The notes under the pieces were generated by a model, which was not told the origin of the DNA, made no database searches, and saw nothing but the letters and a program-made list of their open reading frames with translations. A stretch of 64,000 nt of DNA from Chloroflexus sp. MS-G (lineage in GTDB: Bacteria; Chloroflexota; Chloroflexia; Chloroflexales; Chloroflexaceae), in assembly GCF_000735195.1 (NCBI RefSeq), contig NZ_JPIM01000001.1, positions 37,092-101,091 on the forward strand, given 5' to 3'. Below, one piece after another: positions 47,002 through 54,871 of the stretch. Each line of letters opens with the position of its first letter. Position 1 is the stretch's first letter. Both the position numbers and the translations under genes were made by a program.

Positions 47002-48129
47002 ATGCACTCTTTTGCAAAATGGATTTTGATCATCGCCGTAACATTCCTCACCGCTTGTAGCTCACCAGCTCGACCGGTCGTTCAGGCTACCATTGGCGCA
47101 ATTGAGGCCGTGAATGCCGGTGACATCGCTGGCTTTGAGCGTGTTGTTGAACCACGACCTTTCATCTTTCCTGCCGATCACGGCCCGCATCAAACGTTTC
47201 AAACTGAGTGGTGGTACTATACCGGTAATCTGACAGCCGAAAACGGACGGCGCTTTGGTTTCCAACTGACCTTCTTCCGACGAGCGCTCAGCCCGTACCT
47301 GCCGGCCCGTGATTCGGCATGGGCGACCAATGAAGTCTACATGGCTCACTTTGCCATCAGTGATATTAATGGGGGACGCTTCTATGCCTTCGAGCGTTTT
47401 AGTCGGGCCGCAGTAGGGTTGGCGGGTGCCAGTGGTAATCCCTTCCACGTCTTTCTGAATGACTGGTCGGTAGAAGGCAGTGGACCTGAAGGTATGACGA
47501 TGCGGCTCCGCGCTGCCCAAGATGATGTGGCCCTCGATCTGGTGGCGGTCAACAGTCGGCCACCGGTCTTACAGGGAAATGCCGGCGTGAGTCAGAAGGG
47601 TTCGCAAGTTGGCAACGCATCGGCTTACTATTCACTGACGCGCATGGTGAGCAGTGGTACCATTCGGATCGGCTCTGTGACATATACCGTGAATGGTCTA
47701 ACCTGGATGGATCGCGAATGGGGCACCAGCGCGCTCGAAGAGGGGGTGGTCGGTTGGGACTGGTTTGCCTTACAGCTTGAGAGTGGTCACGATCTAATGT
47801 ATTACCAGCTTCGAGCGGCAGATGGTAAGCCATCACCGTTTGTCGGCGGTAGCCTCCTTCTCCCCGATAATACCGTAATTATTCTTGGCCCTGGCGATGT
47901 AGAGCTGGAAGTTACTGAAACCTGGCGTAGTCCACGGAGTGGGGCAGTGTACCCCTCTGGTTGGCAGATGCGCATTCCGCGTTATGGGATCGAGCTTAAG
48001 GTGACGCCAGCGCTACGCGACCAGGAACTACCAACGTCTGTCGTCTACTGGGAGGGTGCAGTTGAGGTGAGTGGCAGCATGCGTGGTCGAGGGTACGTGG
48101 AATTGACCGGTTATGCCGATACAAAGTGA
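47002..48129 (+). CDS. AttH/CrtC-like lipocalin lipoprotein
   Basis: 375 residues. The signal ends in LTACSS (lipidated Cys19). The double-lipocalin fold shows the family blocks FPADHGPHQTFQTEWWYYTGNL, RFGFQLTFFRRAL, AHFAISD and LTWMDREWGTS...GWDWFALQL. Hydroxyneurosporene synthase (CrtC) is the named member, but most relatives, like this one, are exported proteins of unknown function, and a cell-surface lipoprotein is unlikely to act on carotenoids in the membrane interior. Its last 17 bp overlap the COG0523 GTPase gene, so the two are co-expressed. Confidence 0.86.
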   Translation: MHSFAKWILIIAVTFLTACSSPARPVVQATIGAIEAVNAGDIAGFERVVEPRPFIFPADHGPHQTFQTEWWYYTGNLTAENGRRFGFQLTFFRRALSPYLPARDSAWATNEVYMAHFAISDINGGRFYAFERFSRAAVGLAGASGNPFHVFLNDWSVEGSGPEGMTMRLRAAQDDVALDLVAVNSRPPVLQGNAGVSQKGSQVGNASAYYSLTRMVSSGTIRIGSVTYTVNGLTWMDREWGTSALEEGVVGWDWFALQLESGHDLMYYQLRAADGKPSPFVGGSLLLPDNTVIILGPGDVELEVTETWRSPRSGAVYPSGWQMRIPRYGIELKVTPALRDQELPTSVVYWEGAVEVSGSMRGRGYVELTGYADTK

Positions 48130-49075
48130 GTGGACAACTCCGGCGGTTACGCTGATCAGCGGGTTTCTCGGCAGTGGCAAGACAACGCTGCTGCGCCGCT
48201 TGTTAGAACGCGCTGATCGTCGTATCGGTGTTATCGTCAATGAATTTGGCGCGCTGGGAATTGACGGTACGTTGTTGGCGCAGCGTGGTGCTGTACCGTT
48301 GATCGAGTTGACGGGTGGCTGCGTGTGTTGTGTGGCAGGGAGTGATCTCTTGCTTGCGCTTGAAACGTTGATCGACAGTGGTCCGCTGGCGGCAATCGCT
48401 ATCGAGACCAGCGGCCTTGCTGAACCGGGTGCCCTGATCCGCCAGTTGCGAGCCGCCGATGTTCCGCTCGATACACTAGTCACCCTCGTCTCAGCAGCCG
48501 ATTTTGACCGTGTTATGGCTGTTTCACCACTAACAATGCGTCAGCTTCAACTTGCCGACCTGATCCTGGTGACGCATACCGATCTGGTGACTCCTCAGGC
48601 CCGGCAACATCTCGATGAACGGCTGCGCTCAATTAATCGGCGTGCGCCAATTGTTTCAGCCGTGTATGGCGATGTCGCACCTGAACTGATTTTCAGTCCG
48701 CGCTACGATGGTTCGATCCCGGATTCGTTACCGCACCAGCACAGCGAATTTGCCGCTATCGACTGGTACGCCGATCTGCCGTTATGCCGTTCGATGTTGG
48801 AACAAACCTTACGCCAGCTTACCGAACAAGGCCTGTTTCGTGCCAAAGGTATTGTTTACTGTACCGATTCACCGTGGGCTGATGAAGTGCATGTGGTTGC
48901 CGGGCGTGTGAATAGCAGTGCCTTACGAATCAAAGAGCGACCGGTTCCGCTTTGCCGGTTAGTTCTCATTGGCCGCGATAGTGCCCTGACCCACGCACGG
49001 ATTGCGCTAGATGCGTGTATTGATAGTGACGAACGGATTAACCAATGGCGCGAGCGGCTAGTGTGGGAGTACTAA
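48113..49075 (+). CDS. COG0523 (CobW/P47K) metallochaperone GTPase
   Basis: 320 residues. Walker A is GFLGSGKTTLL. NEFGALGIDGTLL leads to GGCVCCV, the CxCC metal site of COG0523 proteins, and ETSGLAEPG is the Walker B region. VTHTDLV supplies base recognition. A CobW C-terminal domain starts at about residue 220 (LFRAKGIVYC). Members insert Zn, Co or Fe into client enzymes. Translational overlap with the lipocalin gene suggests, but does not prove, a shared metal-related role. Confidence 0.9.
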   Translation: MPIQSEWTTPAVTLISGFLGSGKTTLLRRLLERADRRIGVIVNEFGALGIDGTLLAQRGAVPLIELTGGCVCCVAGSDLLLALETLIDSGPLAAIAIETSGLAEPGALIRQLRAADVPLDTLVTLVSAADFDRVMAVSPLTMRQLQLADLILVTHTDLVTPQARQHLDERLRSINRRAPIVSAVYGDVAPELIFSPRYDGSIPDSLPHQHSEFAAIDWYADLPLCRSMLEQTLRQLTEQGLFRAKGIVYCTDSPWADEVHVVAGRVNSSALRIKERPVPLCRLVLIGRDSALTHARIALDACIDSDERINQWRERLVWEY

Positions 49076-49969
49076 CAGGTTCATGGTTGCTATCATCGGT
49101 CCGACATCTCGCTCTGAGCTAACCAGATCAATCAGTCGGGGAATGTACCCGGTGTAGGGTTGTAATACCTGCATTGTATATTGACATAACGTTGCATGGA
49201 AGCGTACCACTTTCTGACGTAGCGTTGTATCAAGCAGCCAGCGTCCGACGATACGTTGCTCTTCGATTAGCGTTGCTTTGCCCTCAGCCCGCCAGATTTC
49301 CTCGGCAATGAGTCGGATAAGCCAACCGGCTCGGCCTGCGCGAACATCATCGGCCAGATCAGAAACATCATCACCGAGCTGACGGGCCAGGATCAGTGCA
49401 TCAAGTGCGTTGGTCAATGTCAGGGTCAGCGGGTGATCTGGCAGCACACCGGCCAGCATCAGATGAGCACGCTGCACAGCGTGCCAGCCCGCAGCTCGAT
49501 CACAAACCCAACGTGCTGTTAACAGCCGTAGTTGTGCTGGTTGCCAGCAGCCGGTAGCCGTGCGGGCGGCAAGTTCTTTTCGATATGCAGCAACCATGCG
49601 CTGTTCTAACTCTAGCAGTAATCGCAGATCGATGCCCAGCGTCCCAAACATGTACCATGCTCTGCGCCGCAATGCCCGACTCAGTGGTGCAGCCAGGTGG
49701 GTTAGCTCGCCATCGAGACACGCATCACGGATTGCTGCTGCCCAACCACCGCATAAGGTTGCTAAAGCGAGCCGATCTCGGCTCGATGTTGGAAGAGGTA
49801 TCAAAGACGACAACCAGACAGGCCAGAGAGTGAGAAGACGATGAATCGAGTTGTCGAGCACTTGAACAAGCGGCTGACGGAGTGTTGGGGGGAGCGGTTC
49901 AATCAACGTCATCAATTGCGCTGACACAGATTGCCAGTAGTCTTCTTCAGACGGTAGCAGTTGCAGCAT
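49058..49969 (-). CDS. Uncharacterised all-alpha protein, possibly isoprenoid-synthase-like
   Basis: 303 residues, largely helical by composition, Leu/Arg/Ala-rich. Residues about 209-232 (ARQLGDDVSDLADDVRAGRAG) resemble the second Asp-rich motif of trans-prenyltransferases and terpene synthases (QxxDDxxD..D...G). The first Asp-rich motif is not clear; IRDACLDGE is the best candidate. So the fold may be isoprenoid-synthase-like without catalysis, or the likeness may be chance. It overlaps the upstream phosphatase gene by 23 bp and the GTPase gene end by 18 bp. Confidence 0.5.
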   Translation of the reverse strand: MLQLLPSEEDYWQSVSAQLMTLIEPLPPTLRQPLVQVLDNSIHRLLTLWPVWLSSLIPLPTSSRDRLALATLCGGWAAAIRDACLDGELTHLAAPLSRALRRRAWYMFGTLGIDLRLLLELEQRMVAAYRKELAARTATGCWQPAQLRLLTARWVCDRAAGWHAVQRAHLMLAGVLPDHPLTLTLTNALDALILARQLGDDVSDLADDVRAGRAGWLIRLIAEEIWRAEGKATLIEEQRIVGRWLLDTTLRQKVVRFHATLCQYTMQVLQPYTGYIPRLIDLVSSERDVGPMIATMNLLVLPH

Positions 49970-51326
49970 ACGTTCGTGGGAGCACCTGAATGATCAGTGC
50001 AGTCATATCATCACTTCGTTCAACTTGACCACAAAACTGATTGATAGTCGCCAGGAGTTGTTCCATTGCTCGCTGCGGATCGTTCGGATCGACCTGATCA
50101 AGAAGGTTCATCAGACGGTCAAAACCGAAGATTTCATGGTGAGCATTTTGTACTTCAAAAAAGCCATCGGTTAAGAGAAATATCTGATCACCTGCTTGCA
50201 ATTGCAACGTTGTCTCACGGTAATCAACACTCAGTCGTGTGCCCAGGGGCAGGCTACCATAACCGATCTCCTGGATTTGACCGTTCCGACGGAGAAATGG
50301 AAAAGGGTGACCGGCAGTCGCAAACTGGAGCGTATTGTTTTGCGAATCGAGAATACCCAGAAAAACAGTGACATACTGGTTATCGATCCCATCGGCACAA
50401 AGAGCACTATTTGCAGCGCGCAGAATTGCTTCCGGTCGCTGGTGGTTGATGATAGCGGCGCGGAGAATCGAGCGTGCCATGACCATCACCATTGCGGCAG
50501 CAATACTCTTACCGGTCACATCGGCCACAACGATGGCCCAACGTTGATCGGGCATCCGCACAAAATCGTAGAAATCTCCGCTCGTCTCACGGGCCGGCTC
50601 CGAATATGCCACGATCTGGATATGGTCTATCGGTGGTGGTGCCGATGGGTAGAGGCGTTGCTGAAGCATATGAGCGATTTCCAGATCGTGGCGAAGTATT
50701 TGGTCTTGCAAGAGTTTTGTCCGCGCCTGATTCAATTTATGACGTGAAGCGGTTAGATAATATTGGTAAAATGAAATTGCCGCCCAAACAAGAACGGAAT
50801 AGATTAAAACTGGTATAAATAGCCCAGTCGTTTCTTCAAACACACCTCGTGATGTTCCCGTTGTAGTGAAGAACCAATAGAAAACAGAAAAGACTATTAT
50901 TAGATTTATTGCCATAATAATACCTGCAAATCTCCAACCTAATAATAGACTGCCCAAGATAATAAACAACGGTATAGTTTCTGCAAACAGAATTATATTA
51001 ACCATTTCTCGTGCAATGGCGTTCGAAATCATAAAAATAATAATACCAAAATTTGTCCAAATTACAAAAATATATGAACCAACGTTCGTGCGCTCTCTCT
51101 GGATTAACCATTCAATCAGAATATTAACCGCAATTGAAAGGAAAACAATAATATAAGAATCTATAGTTGAGAGCGGTGGAACAAGCATAATAAGAAGTGC
51201 TAACAGGGTAAGGGTTAGTACGATCCGGTTAAGTATTTGTAAGGTTGAACGCAAGCGTATTTGATCGCTTTCCGTATCGAGCTGTTTCAACAGTTCATTA
51301 AGTGATTGGATGTCATGCAAATTCAT
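49947..51326 (-). CDS. Membrane RsbU/SpoIIE-type PP2C serine phosphatase
   Basis: 459 residues. Six predicted spans fill residues about 30-190. A linking helix (LQDQILRHDLEIAHMLQQRLYP) joins them to a PP2C-like domain with SGDFYDFVRM, VVADVTGKSIAAAMVMVM, YVTVFLGILD, ATAGHPFPFL and LLTDGFFE. The DGF aspartates bind Mn/Mg. It should dephosphorylate anti-sigma-antagonist proteins in response to a membrane signal. The membrane half is more AT-rich than the surrounding genes, as strongly hydrophobic coding often is. Confidence 0.88.
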   Translation of the reverse strand: MNLHDIQSLNELLKQLDTESDQIRLRSTLQILNRIVLTLTLLALLIMLVPPLSTIDSYIIVFLSIAVNILIEWLIQRERTNVGSYIFVIWTNFGIIIFMISNAIAREMVNIILFAETIPLFIILGSLLLGWRFAGIIMAINLIIVFSVFYWFFTTTGTSRGVFEETTGLFIPVLIYSVLVWAAISFYQYYLTASRHKLNQARTKLLQDQILRHDLEIAHMLQQRLYPSAPPPIDHIQIVAYSEPARETSGDFYDFVRMPDQRWAIVVADVTGKSIAAAMVMVMARSILRAAIINHQRPEAILRAANSALCADGIDNQYVTVFLGILDSQNNTLQFATAGHPFPFLRRNGQIQEIGYGSLPLGTRLSVDYRETTLQLQAGDQIFLLTDGFFEVQNAHHEIFGFDRLMNLLDQVDPNDPQRAMEQLLATINQFCGQVERSDDMTALIIQVLPRTYAATATV

Positions 51327-51583
51327 ATTCCTTACAGATGCTCGTCGAAATGCGCCTCAATCAGGGAATGTCCTCAAGTGTTCAGAGATACTGTCTGTGT
51401 CTGCACGTGCTATTAGGCTAAGATAGACAGTATCATTGTCTTTGAATCCGCAATAAAGCGTTTGTTTCTAGGCTGTTCTTCTTGCGATTGTACCTGTTTA
51501 TGTCCTCCTTCCTCATAAGAGGGGGAAGGAGAACAAGAAAAGATACAACCATGGACTAAATGGTCAGAATTTTCAGACATGCC

Positions 51584-51799
51584 CTAATACCAACGCGGCG
51601 CAGCAATCTGCCGATCAATATCTTCAAGCTGTTTCCGCTGAGCTGGATCGGTTAGGGCTTTGCGCAGGCGCTCCATCTCATCTGGATCGGGTTGCAGACC
51701 GGCTTCCTTCGCTGCTGCATCAGGATCATCAAGCAGCCGCTTGCGAAAGTCTGGATCAAGGACTGCCCGACCAATCAGTCGTTCAAAATCAGGACTCAT
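51584..51799 (-). CDS. Small NHLP-leader-like protein
   Basis: 71 residues with a clear AAGGAG before ATG 51799. The N-terminal 45 residues (FERLIGRAVLDPDFRKRLLDDPDAAAKEAG) match the nitrile-hydratase-leader-like pattern seen in some RiPP precursors, and the tail continues LRKALTDPAQRKQLEDIDRQ and ends IAAPRWY. No modifying enzyme (YcaO, LanM, radical SAM maturase) lies nearby. It may be a RiPP precursor served from elsewhere or a free helical protein of the same fold. Confidence 0.7.
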   Translation of the reverse strand: MSPDFERLIGRAVLDPDFRKRLLDDPDAAAKEAGLQPDPDEMERLRKALTDPAQRKQLEDIDRQIAAPRWY

Positions 51800-52112
51800 A
51801 CGTGGTCTCCTTGCTTTACGTGCTTATCTCCAGGGTTGTACCGGTTCTCGGTTGCTCCCGTGTGGCGCTAGTAAGATTGTGGTGAAACAAGCCTTTCTGC
51901 CCAATTTTCCTGCTAGAGCTAACCATGGAAAAGCTCACGTCTAATATACCACTTTTTTACTTCATCGATGCAACAGCCTGATCTACCGTTTTGGATACTG
52001 CTGGATGCAGGAATGGTCGCAATATGACATTCCTTTCATTGACAAGTCACGTTGCTTTTGATATTATTAAAATCAATAACGTTACATGATTTTGGAATGA
52101 TAAGGAGATGCC
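51800..52112. other. Divergent intergenic region with trypsin-like gene promoter
   Basis: Carries the leader of the NHLP-like gene on the left and the strong promoter at 52039-52067 on the right. The right part is AT-rich. No other feature. Confidence 0.45.
52039..52067 (+). promoter_or_regulatory. Promoter of the secreted serine protease gene
   Basis: TTGACA (52039-52044), a 17-bp spacer and TATTAT (52062-52067), followed by an AT-rich leader of about 40 nt. A near-consensus match. Confidence 0.72.
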
Positions 52113-53738
52113 ATGCGAAAACTATTCTGGAGGGGGATCCTGTTCGCTCTGATCGTGATGTGGCTGCTGCCATCGGTTGCCTCATCGCGACCACTCCCAC
52201 CGCCAACACTTAGTATTGTTGGCGGTGAACCGGTGCAACCGGGTGATTATCCGTGGCTGGTGGCGTTGCTCGATGCGTCGATTACCGATGAGGCGTTTGC
52301 ATTTTGCGGTGGTGCACTGATTGACGATGGCGGTGATTTCACAACGACGCAGTGGGTGCTCACGGCAGCTCACTGTGTAGCTTCTATAGCTGCACCAACG
52401 GAGGTGGAGGTGCTGGTTGGTCAGCAAGACCTGTCACAGGCGACCGCAGCTCAGCGGAAGATCGTGGCAGCAATTATTACTCATCCGCTCTACCTTGCGG
52501 GAGTGACTCTCGCCAACGATGTCGCTTTGTTACAATTGGCCGATCCGGTGATCGACATCACACCAATCAAGATTGCTACTCCGGCGGATGCAGCTCGCTT
52601 TGTAGCAGGTACAACCGCCCAAATTGCCGGTTGGGGTAATCGCTTACCACAGACAGGGCTTGATTTTCCTGACGTGGCTCATAAGGCCAGCATTCTGATT
52701 GTTGACATAGCGACGTGTAATGAGCGCTACAGTGGTGGGTTGAATGAATCGTTGCACCTTTGCGCTGGTCAGTATCCATCCGGCGGGATTGATACCTGCC
52801 AGGGTGACAGCGGTGGGCCACTGATGGTTCCCGATGGCTCTGGTGGCTTGCTTCATGCCGGTATCGTTAGTTTTGGAATCGGTTGTGCCTGGCCGAACTT
52901 CCCCGGTGTGTACGCTAAAACTGCCTCGTTCGCCGATTGGATTACTGCGCAGATCAACAACCAGCCTCATGTTGATGTTTGGAAGTTACAGATGTTTGAT
53001 CCTGACCTATGGTATCTCTCAGCGGCAGCACCGGATGAACCGTTTGAGTACGTGATCTTTGTTGCTAATAGTGGGCCAACGACGCTGAGTGATGTCGAGG
53101 TGTTCTCGACTGTTCCGACGGGTGCTACGCTGGTAACGGGCAGCATCAGTGATGGCGGTATTTACAACAGCGGCACTGGTGAGGTTACCTGGTCGGTTGG
53201 TAGTCTCGCTCCAGGAGATGTTATCGCTCTTACCTACCAGGTTCAGGCTTCTGCGAATGTTGTTGCCGATACGTATCGGGTCGAAGCCAATGGTGGATCG
53301 CTTATCCGCAACAATACCCGTGGTGCTACTGTAACGCGGATCGATCAGCCGTTGCCATTTGTACGCTCTGAAGCGCCACAATTTATTGAAGTCGGTGAGA
53401 CGTTTCCAGTTGTGTTTACTGTTTCTAACTTTGGTCAGGGTGCAGGCGCCGATTTGACTAATCTTGAGTTAGTCGTGGATCTGCCTGATAGTGTTGAGGT
53501 AGTGGCAATCAGCGATGGTGGCACACAAAGCGGCGGACAGGTAAGCTGGAATATTGTCGATCTTCCTGCTAGCAATGAGGTGCAGGTAGCGATTCTGCTA
53601 CGTGCTGGTGCAGTGGGTAATGTTGCACGGATCACGAATGTAGAGCTGCTTGAGAATAGCACGAGATTAGTCTACGGTGGAGCGACGCAAACCGTCTCTG
53701 TGCCAGCAGTACGTTATCTTCCGATCATTCAGAAGTAG
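52113..53738 (+). CDS. Secreted trypsin-like (S1) protease with DUF11 repeats
   Basis: 541 residues. The signal peptide ends near SVASS. The protease domain starts IVGGEPVQPGDYPWLVAL and has the triad His in LTAAHC, Asp in NDVALLQL and Ser in CQGDSGGPL. From about residue 300 two DUF11-type beta-sandwich repeats follow (FVANSGPTTLSDVEVFSTVPTGATL, then FTVSNFGQGAGADLTNLELVVDLP). The protein ends in VRYLPIIQK. YLPxI/V-type endings are frequent on secreted Chloroflexi proteins and may be an export or anchoring tag. AAGGAG precedes the ATG. Confidence 0.9.
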   Translation: MRKLFWRGILFALIVMWLLPSVASSRPLPPPTLSIVGGEPVQPGDYPWLVALLDASITDEAFAFCGGALIDDGGDFTTTQWVLTAAHCVASIAAPTEVEVLVGQQDLSQATAAQRKIVAAIITHPLYLAGVTLANDVALLQLADPVIDITPIKIATPADAARFVAGTTAQIAGWGNRLPQTGLDFPDVAHKASILIVDIATCNERYSGGLNESLHLCAGQYPSGGIDTCQGDSGGPLMVPDGSGGLLHAGIVSFGIGCAWPNFPGVYAKTASFADWITAQINNQPHVDVWKLQMFDPDLWYLSAAAPDEPFEYVIFVANSGPTTLSDVEVFSTVPTGATLVTGSISDGGIYNSGTGEVTWSVGSLAPGDVIALTYQVQASANVVADTYRVEANGGSLIRNNTRGATVTRIDQPLPFVRSEAPQFIEVGETFPVVFTVSNFGQGAGADLTNLELVVDLPDSVEVVAISDGGTQSGGQVSWNIVDLPASNEVQVAILLRAGAVGNVARITNVELLENSTRLVYGGATQTVSVPAVRYLPIIQK

Positions 53739-53788
53739 CTCGCGGAGTGTGTCTGATGTGTCTGAAATGCGCTTCCTTTCCCTGGGTG

Positions 53789-53807
53789 CGCGGGCCTCTG
53801 GCCCGCG
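53789..53807. repeat. REP-like GC-rich hairpin, copy 2
   Basis: CGCGGGCC-TCT-GGCCCGCG preceded by TTTCCCTGGGTG. It is nearly identical to copy 3 about 110 bp away. Confidence 0.6.
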
Positions 53808-53899
53808 TCTTGATGGAATTGGGTAGAAATATCGAAACACTCAGCACGCCATTGGGGGTAGGTTCCAAATCCGCCCCTCTCGTTCCCATTCCCTGGGTG

Positions 53900-53918
53900 C
53901 GCGGGCCTCTGGCCCGCG
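53900..53918. repeat. REP-like GC-rich hairpin, copy 3
   Basis: CGCGGGCC-TCT-GGCCCGCG preceded by ATTCCCTGGGTG. Same orientation as copy 2. Confidence 0.6.
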
Positions 53919-53963
53919 TGCTGACAATGATCAGGTATGTTGCGCGTATTTCATTTTTGAGTC

Positions 53964-54147
53964 CACTGCAAAAACTCACCACGGAGTACACAGAGCACGC
54001 AGAGCGTCTAAGATTTGTGAATAATTTTTGGCCATTGGGTGCATGTAAGAAAAATTTCACAACCCTATGTTCAATGAAAGATAAAATTATCTTTAGTCTC
54101 TGCGATCTCCGCGGTCTCTGTGGTGAGAAGATCACCTTTTTGCAGTG
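53964..54147. mobile_element. MITE-like element with long terminal inverted repeats
   Basis: The outer ends CACTGCAAAAA (53964-53974) and TTTTTGCAGTG (54137-54147) are exact inverted repeats. Next come CTCACCACGG...CAGAG (53975-54004) and CTCTG...GTGGTGAG (54098-54127), also inverted with some mismatches. The 184-bp unit has no ORF. Similar CACCACAGAGACACAGAG-type ends are known from non-autonomous repeats in many prokaryotes. Confidence 0.6.
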
Positions 54148-54309
54148 AAGTCATTCTTTTTTCAGCACGATTGTCGGGTATAGCATAACTGATACCCCTG
54201 GTATAATGGGCTTTCCCGAATTGTGCAACTTCTGTATCTTTGATAATTTGTCGCTTCACTCAAACCCAGCGTATGTTTGGTCACTAGGTGCTGAGATAAC
54301 GACTCTCAC

Positions 54310-54831
54310 CTACGGCAACTGCCGAATCATCGCTACTTCATCGCAACGATCTTGCTTAAAGCACGTGGCGCAATCTTGCCAGATCTTGTGCGGGAGCCGT
54401 AACTTGGGAATCTCGCGAAATCCCAGCGCACTGAAAAAACCAACCTGCAAGGTAAGCGTGAAGAGTGTAGGAATGCCTAGTTCCATCGCTTCGGTGAAGA
54501 GTGGTTCGACCAATTTTCGACCGATCCCGCGCCCCTGGAACGACGGATGGACTGCAACGCTGACCACCTCGGCCAGATCGGCCCAGGTAATGTGCAAGGC
54601 AGCACAACCGATCACTTCACCATCGGCCTCGGCCACGTTAAAATTACGTACCCGATTGTAGAGCTGATCGAGCGTCTTGGGAAGCATATCGCCACGTGCT
54701 GCGTAGTAGTTGATAATTTCGTATAGCCGTGGGACATCGCTGACTCGCGCCCGGCGAATGGTAACCGCAGCGTCGGGTCGGATGTGAAGGACCGGTAAAC
54801 TTACCGGAGGTGCGTACAATGGGCTAGTCAT
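54310..54831 (-). CDS. argA: ArgA-type N-acetylglutamate synthase (GNAT)
   Basis: 173 residues. The GNAT core starts IRRARVSDVPRLYEIINYYAARGDMLPKTLDQLYNRVRNF, then VIGCAALHITWADLAEVVSVAVHPSFQGRGIGRKLVEPLF (acetyl-CoA loop), and ends FFSALGFREIPKLRLPHKIWQDCATCFKQDRCDE. This is the short, kinase-less NAGS form found in several phyla and sometimes fused to ArgH. It is the last gene of the arginine operon, 40 bp after argH, so acetylglutamate synthesis is the natural reading. Confidence 0.85.
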   Translation of the reverse strand: MTSPLYAPPVSLPVLHIRPDAAVTIRRARVSDVPRLYEIINYYAARGDMLPKTLDQLYNRVRNFNVAEADGEVIGCAALHITWADLAEVVSVAVHPSFQGRGIGRKLVEPLFTEAMELGIPTLFTLTLQVGFFSALGFREIPKLRLPHKIWQDCATCFKQDRCDEVAMIRQLP

Positions 54832-54871
54832 GGCTGTTTTTGTAATCCTCCATCTGTTATCGGGGTACGAC

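Larger units (their letters stand above)
53739..54309. other. Repeat-rich intergenic region between convergent genes
   Basis: Contains two REP-like hairpins and the MITE-like element (53964-54147). A TGG-TATAAT sequence (54199-54207) on the plus strand faces the end of the argA-like gene and has no gene to serve. Confidence 0.5.

Noticed and set aside
47002..48129. Calling the lipocalin a carotenoid hydratase (CrtC)
   Set aside because: It has a lipoprotein signal and lies away from carotenoid genes. Most proteins with this fold are not CrtC.
54199..54207. TGG-TATAAT on the plus strand near the end of the argA-like gene
   Set aside because: A good -10, but no gene or clear transcript lies downstream in that direction. 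It may be chance or the relic of a lost gene.
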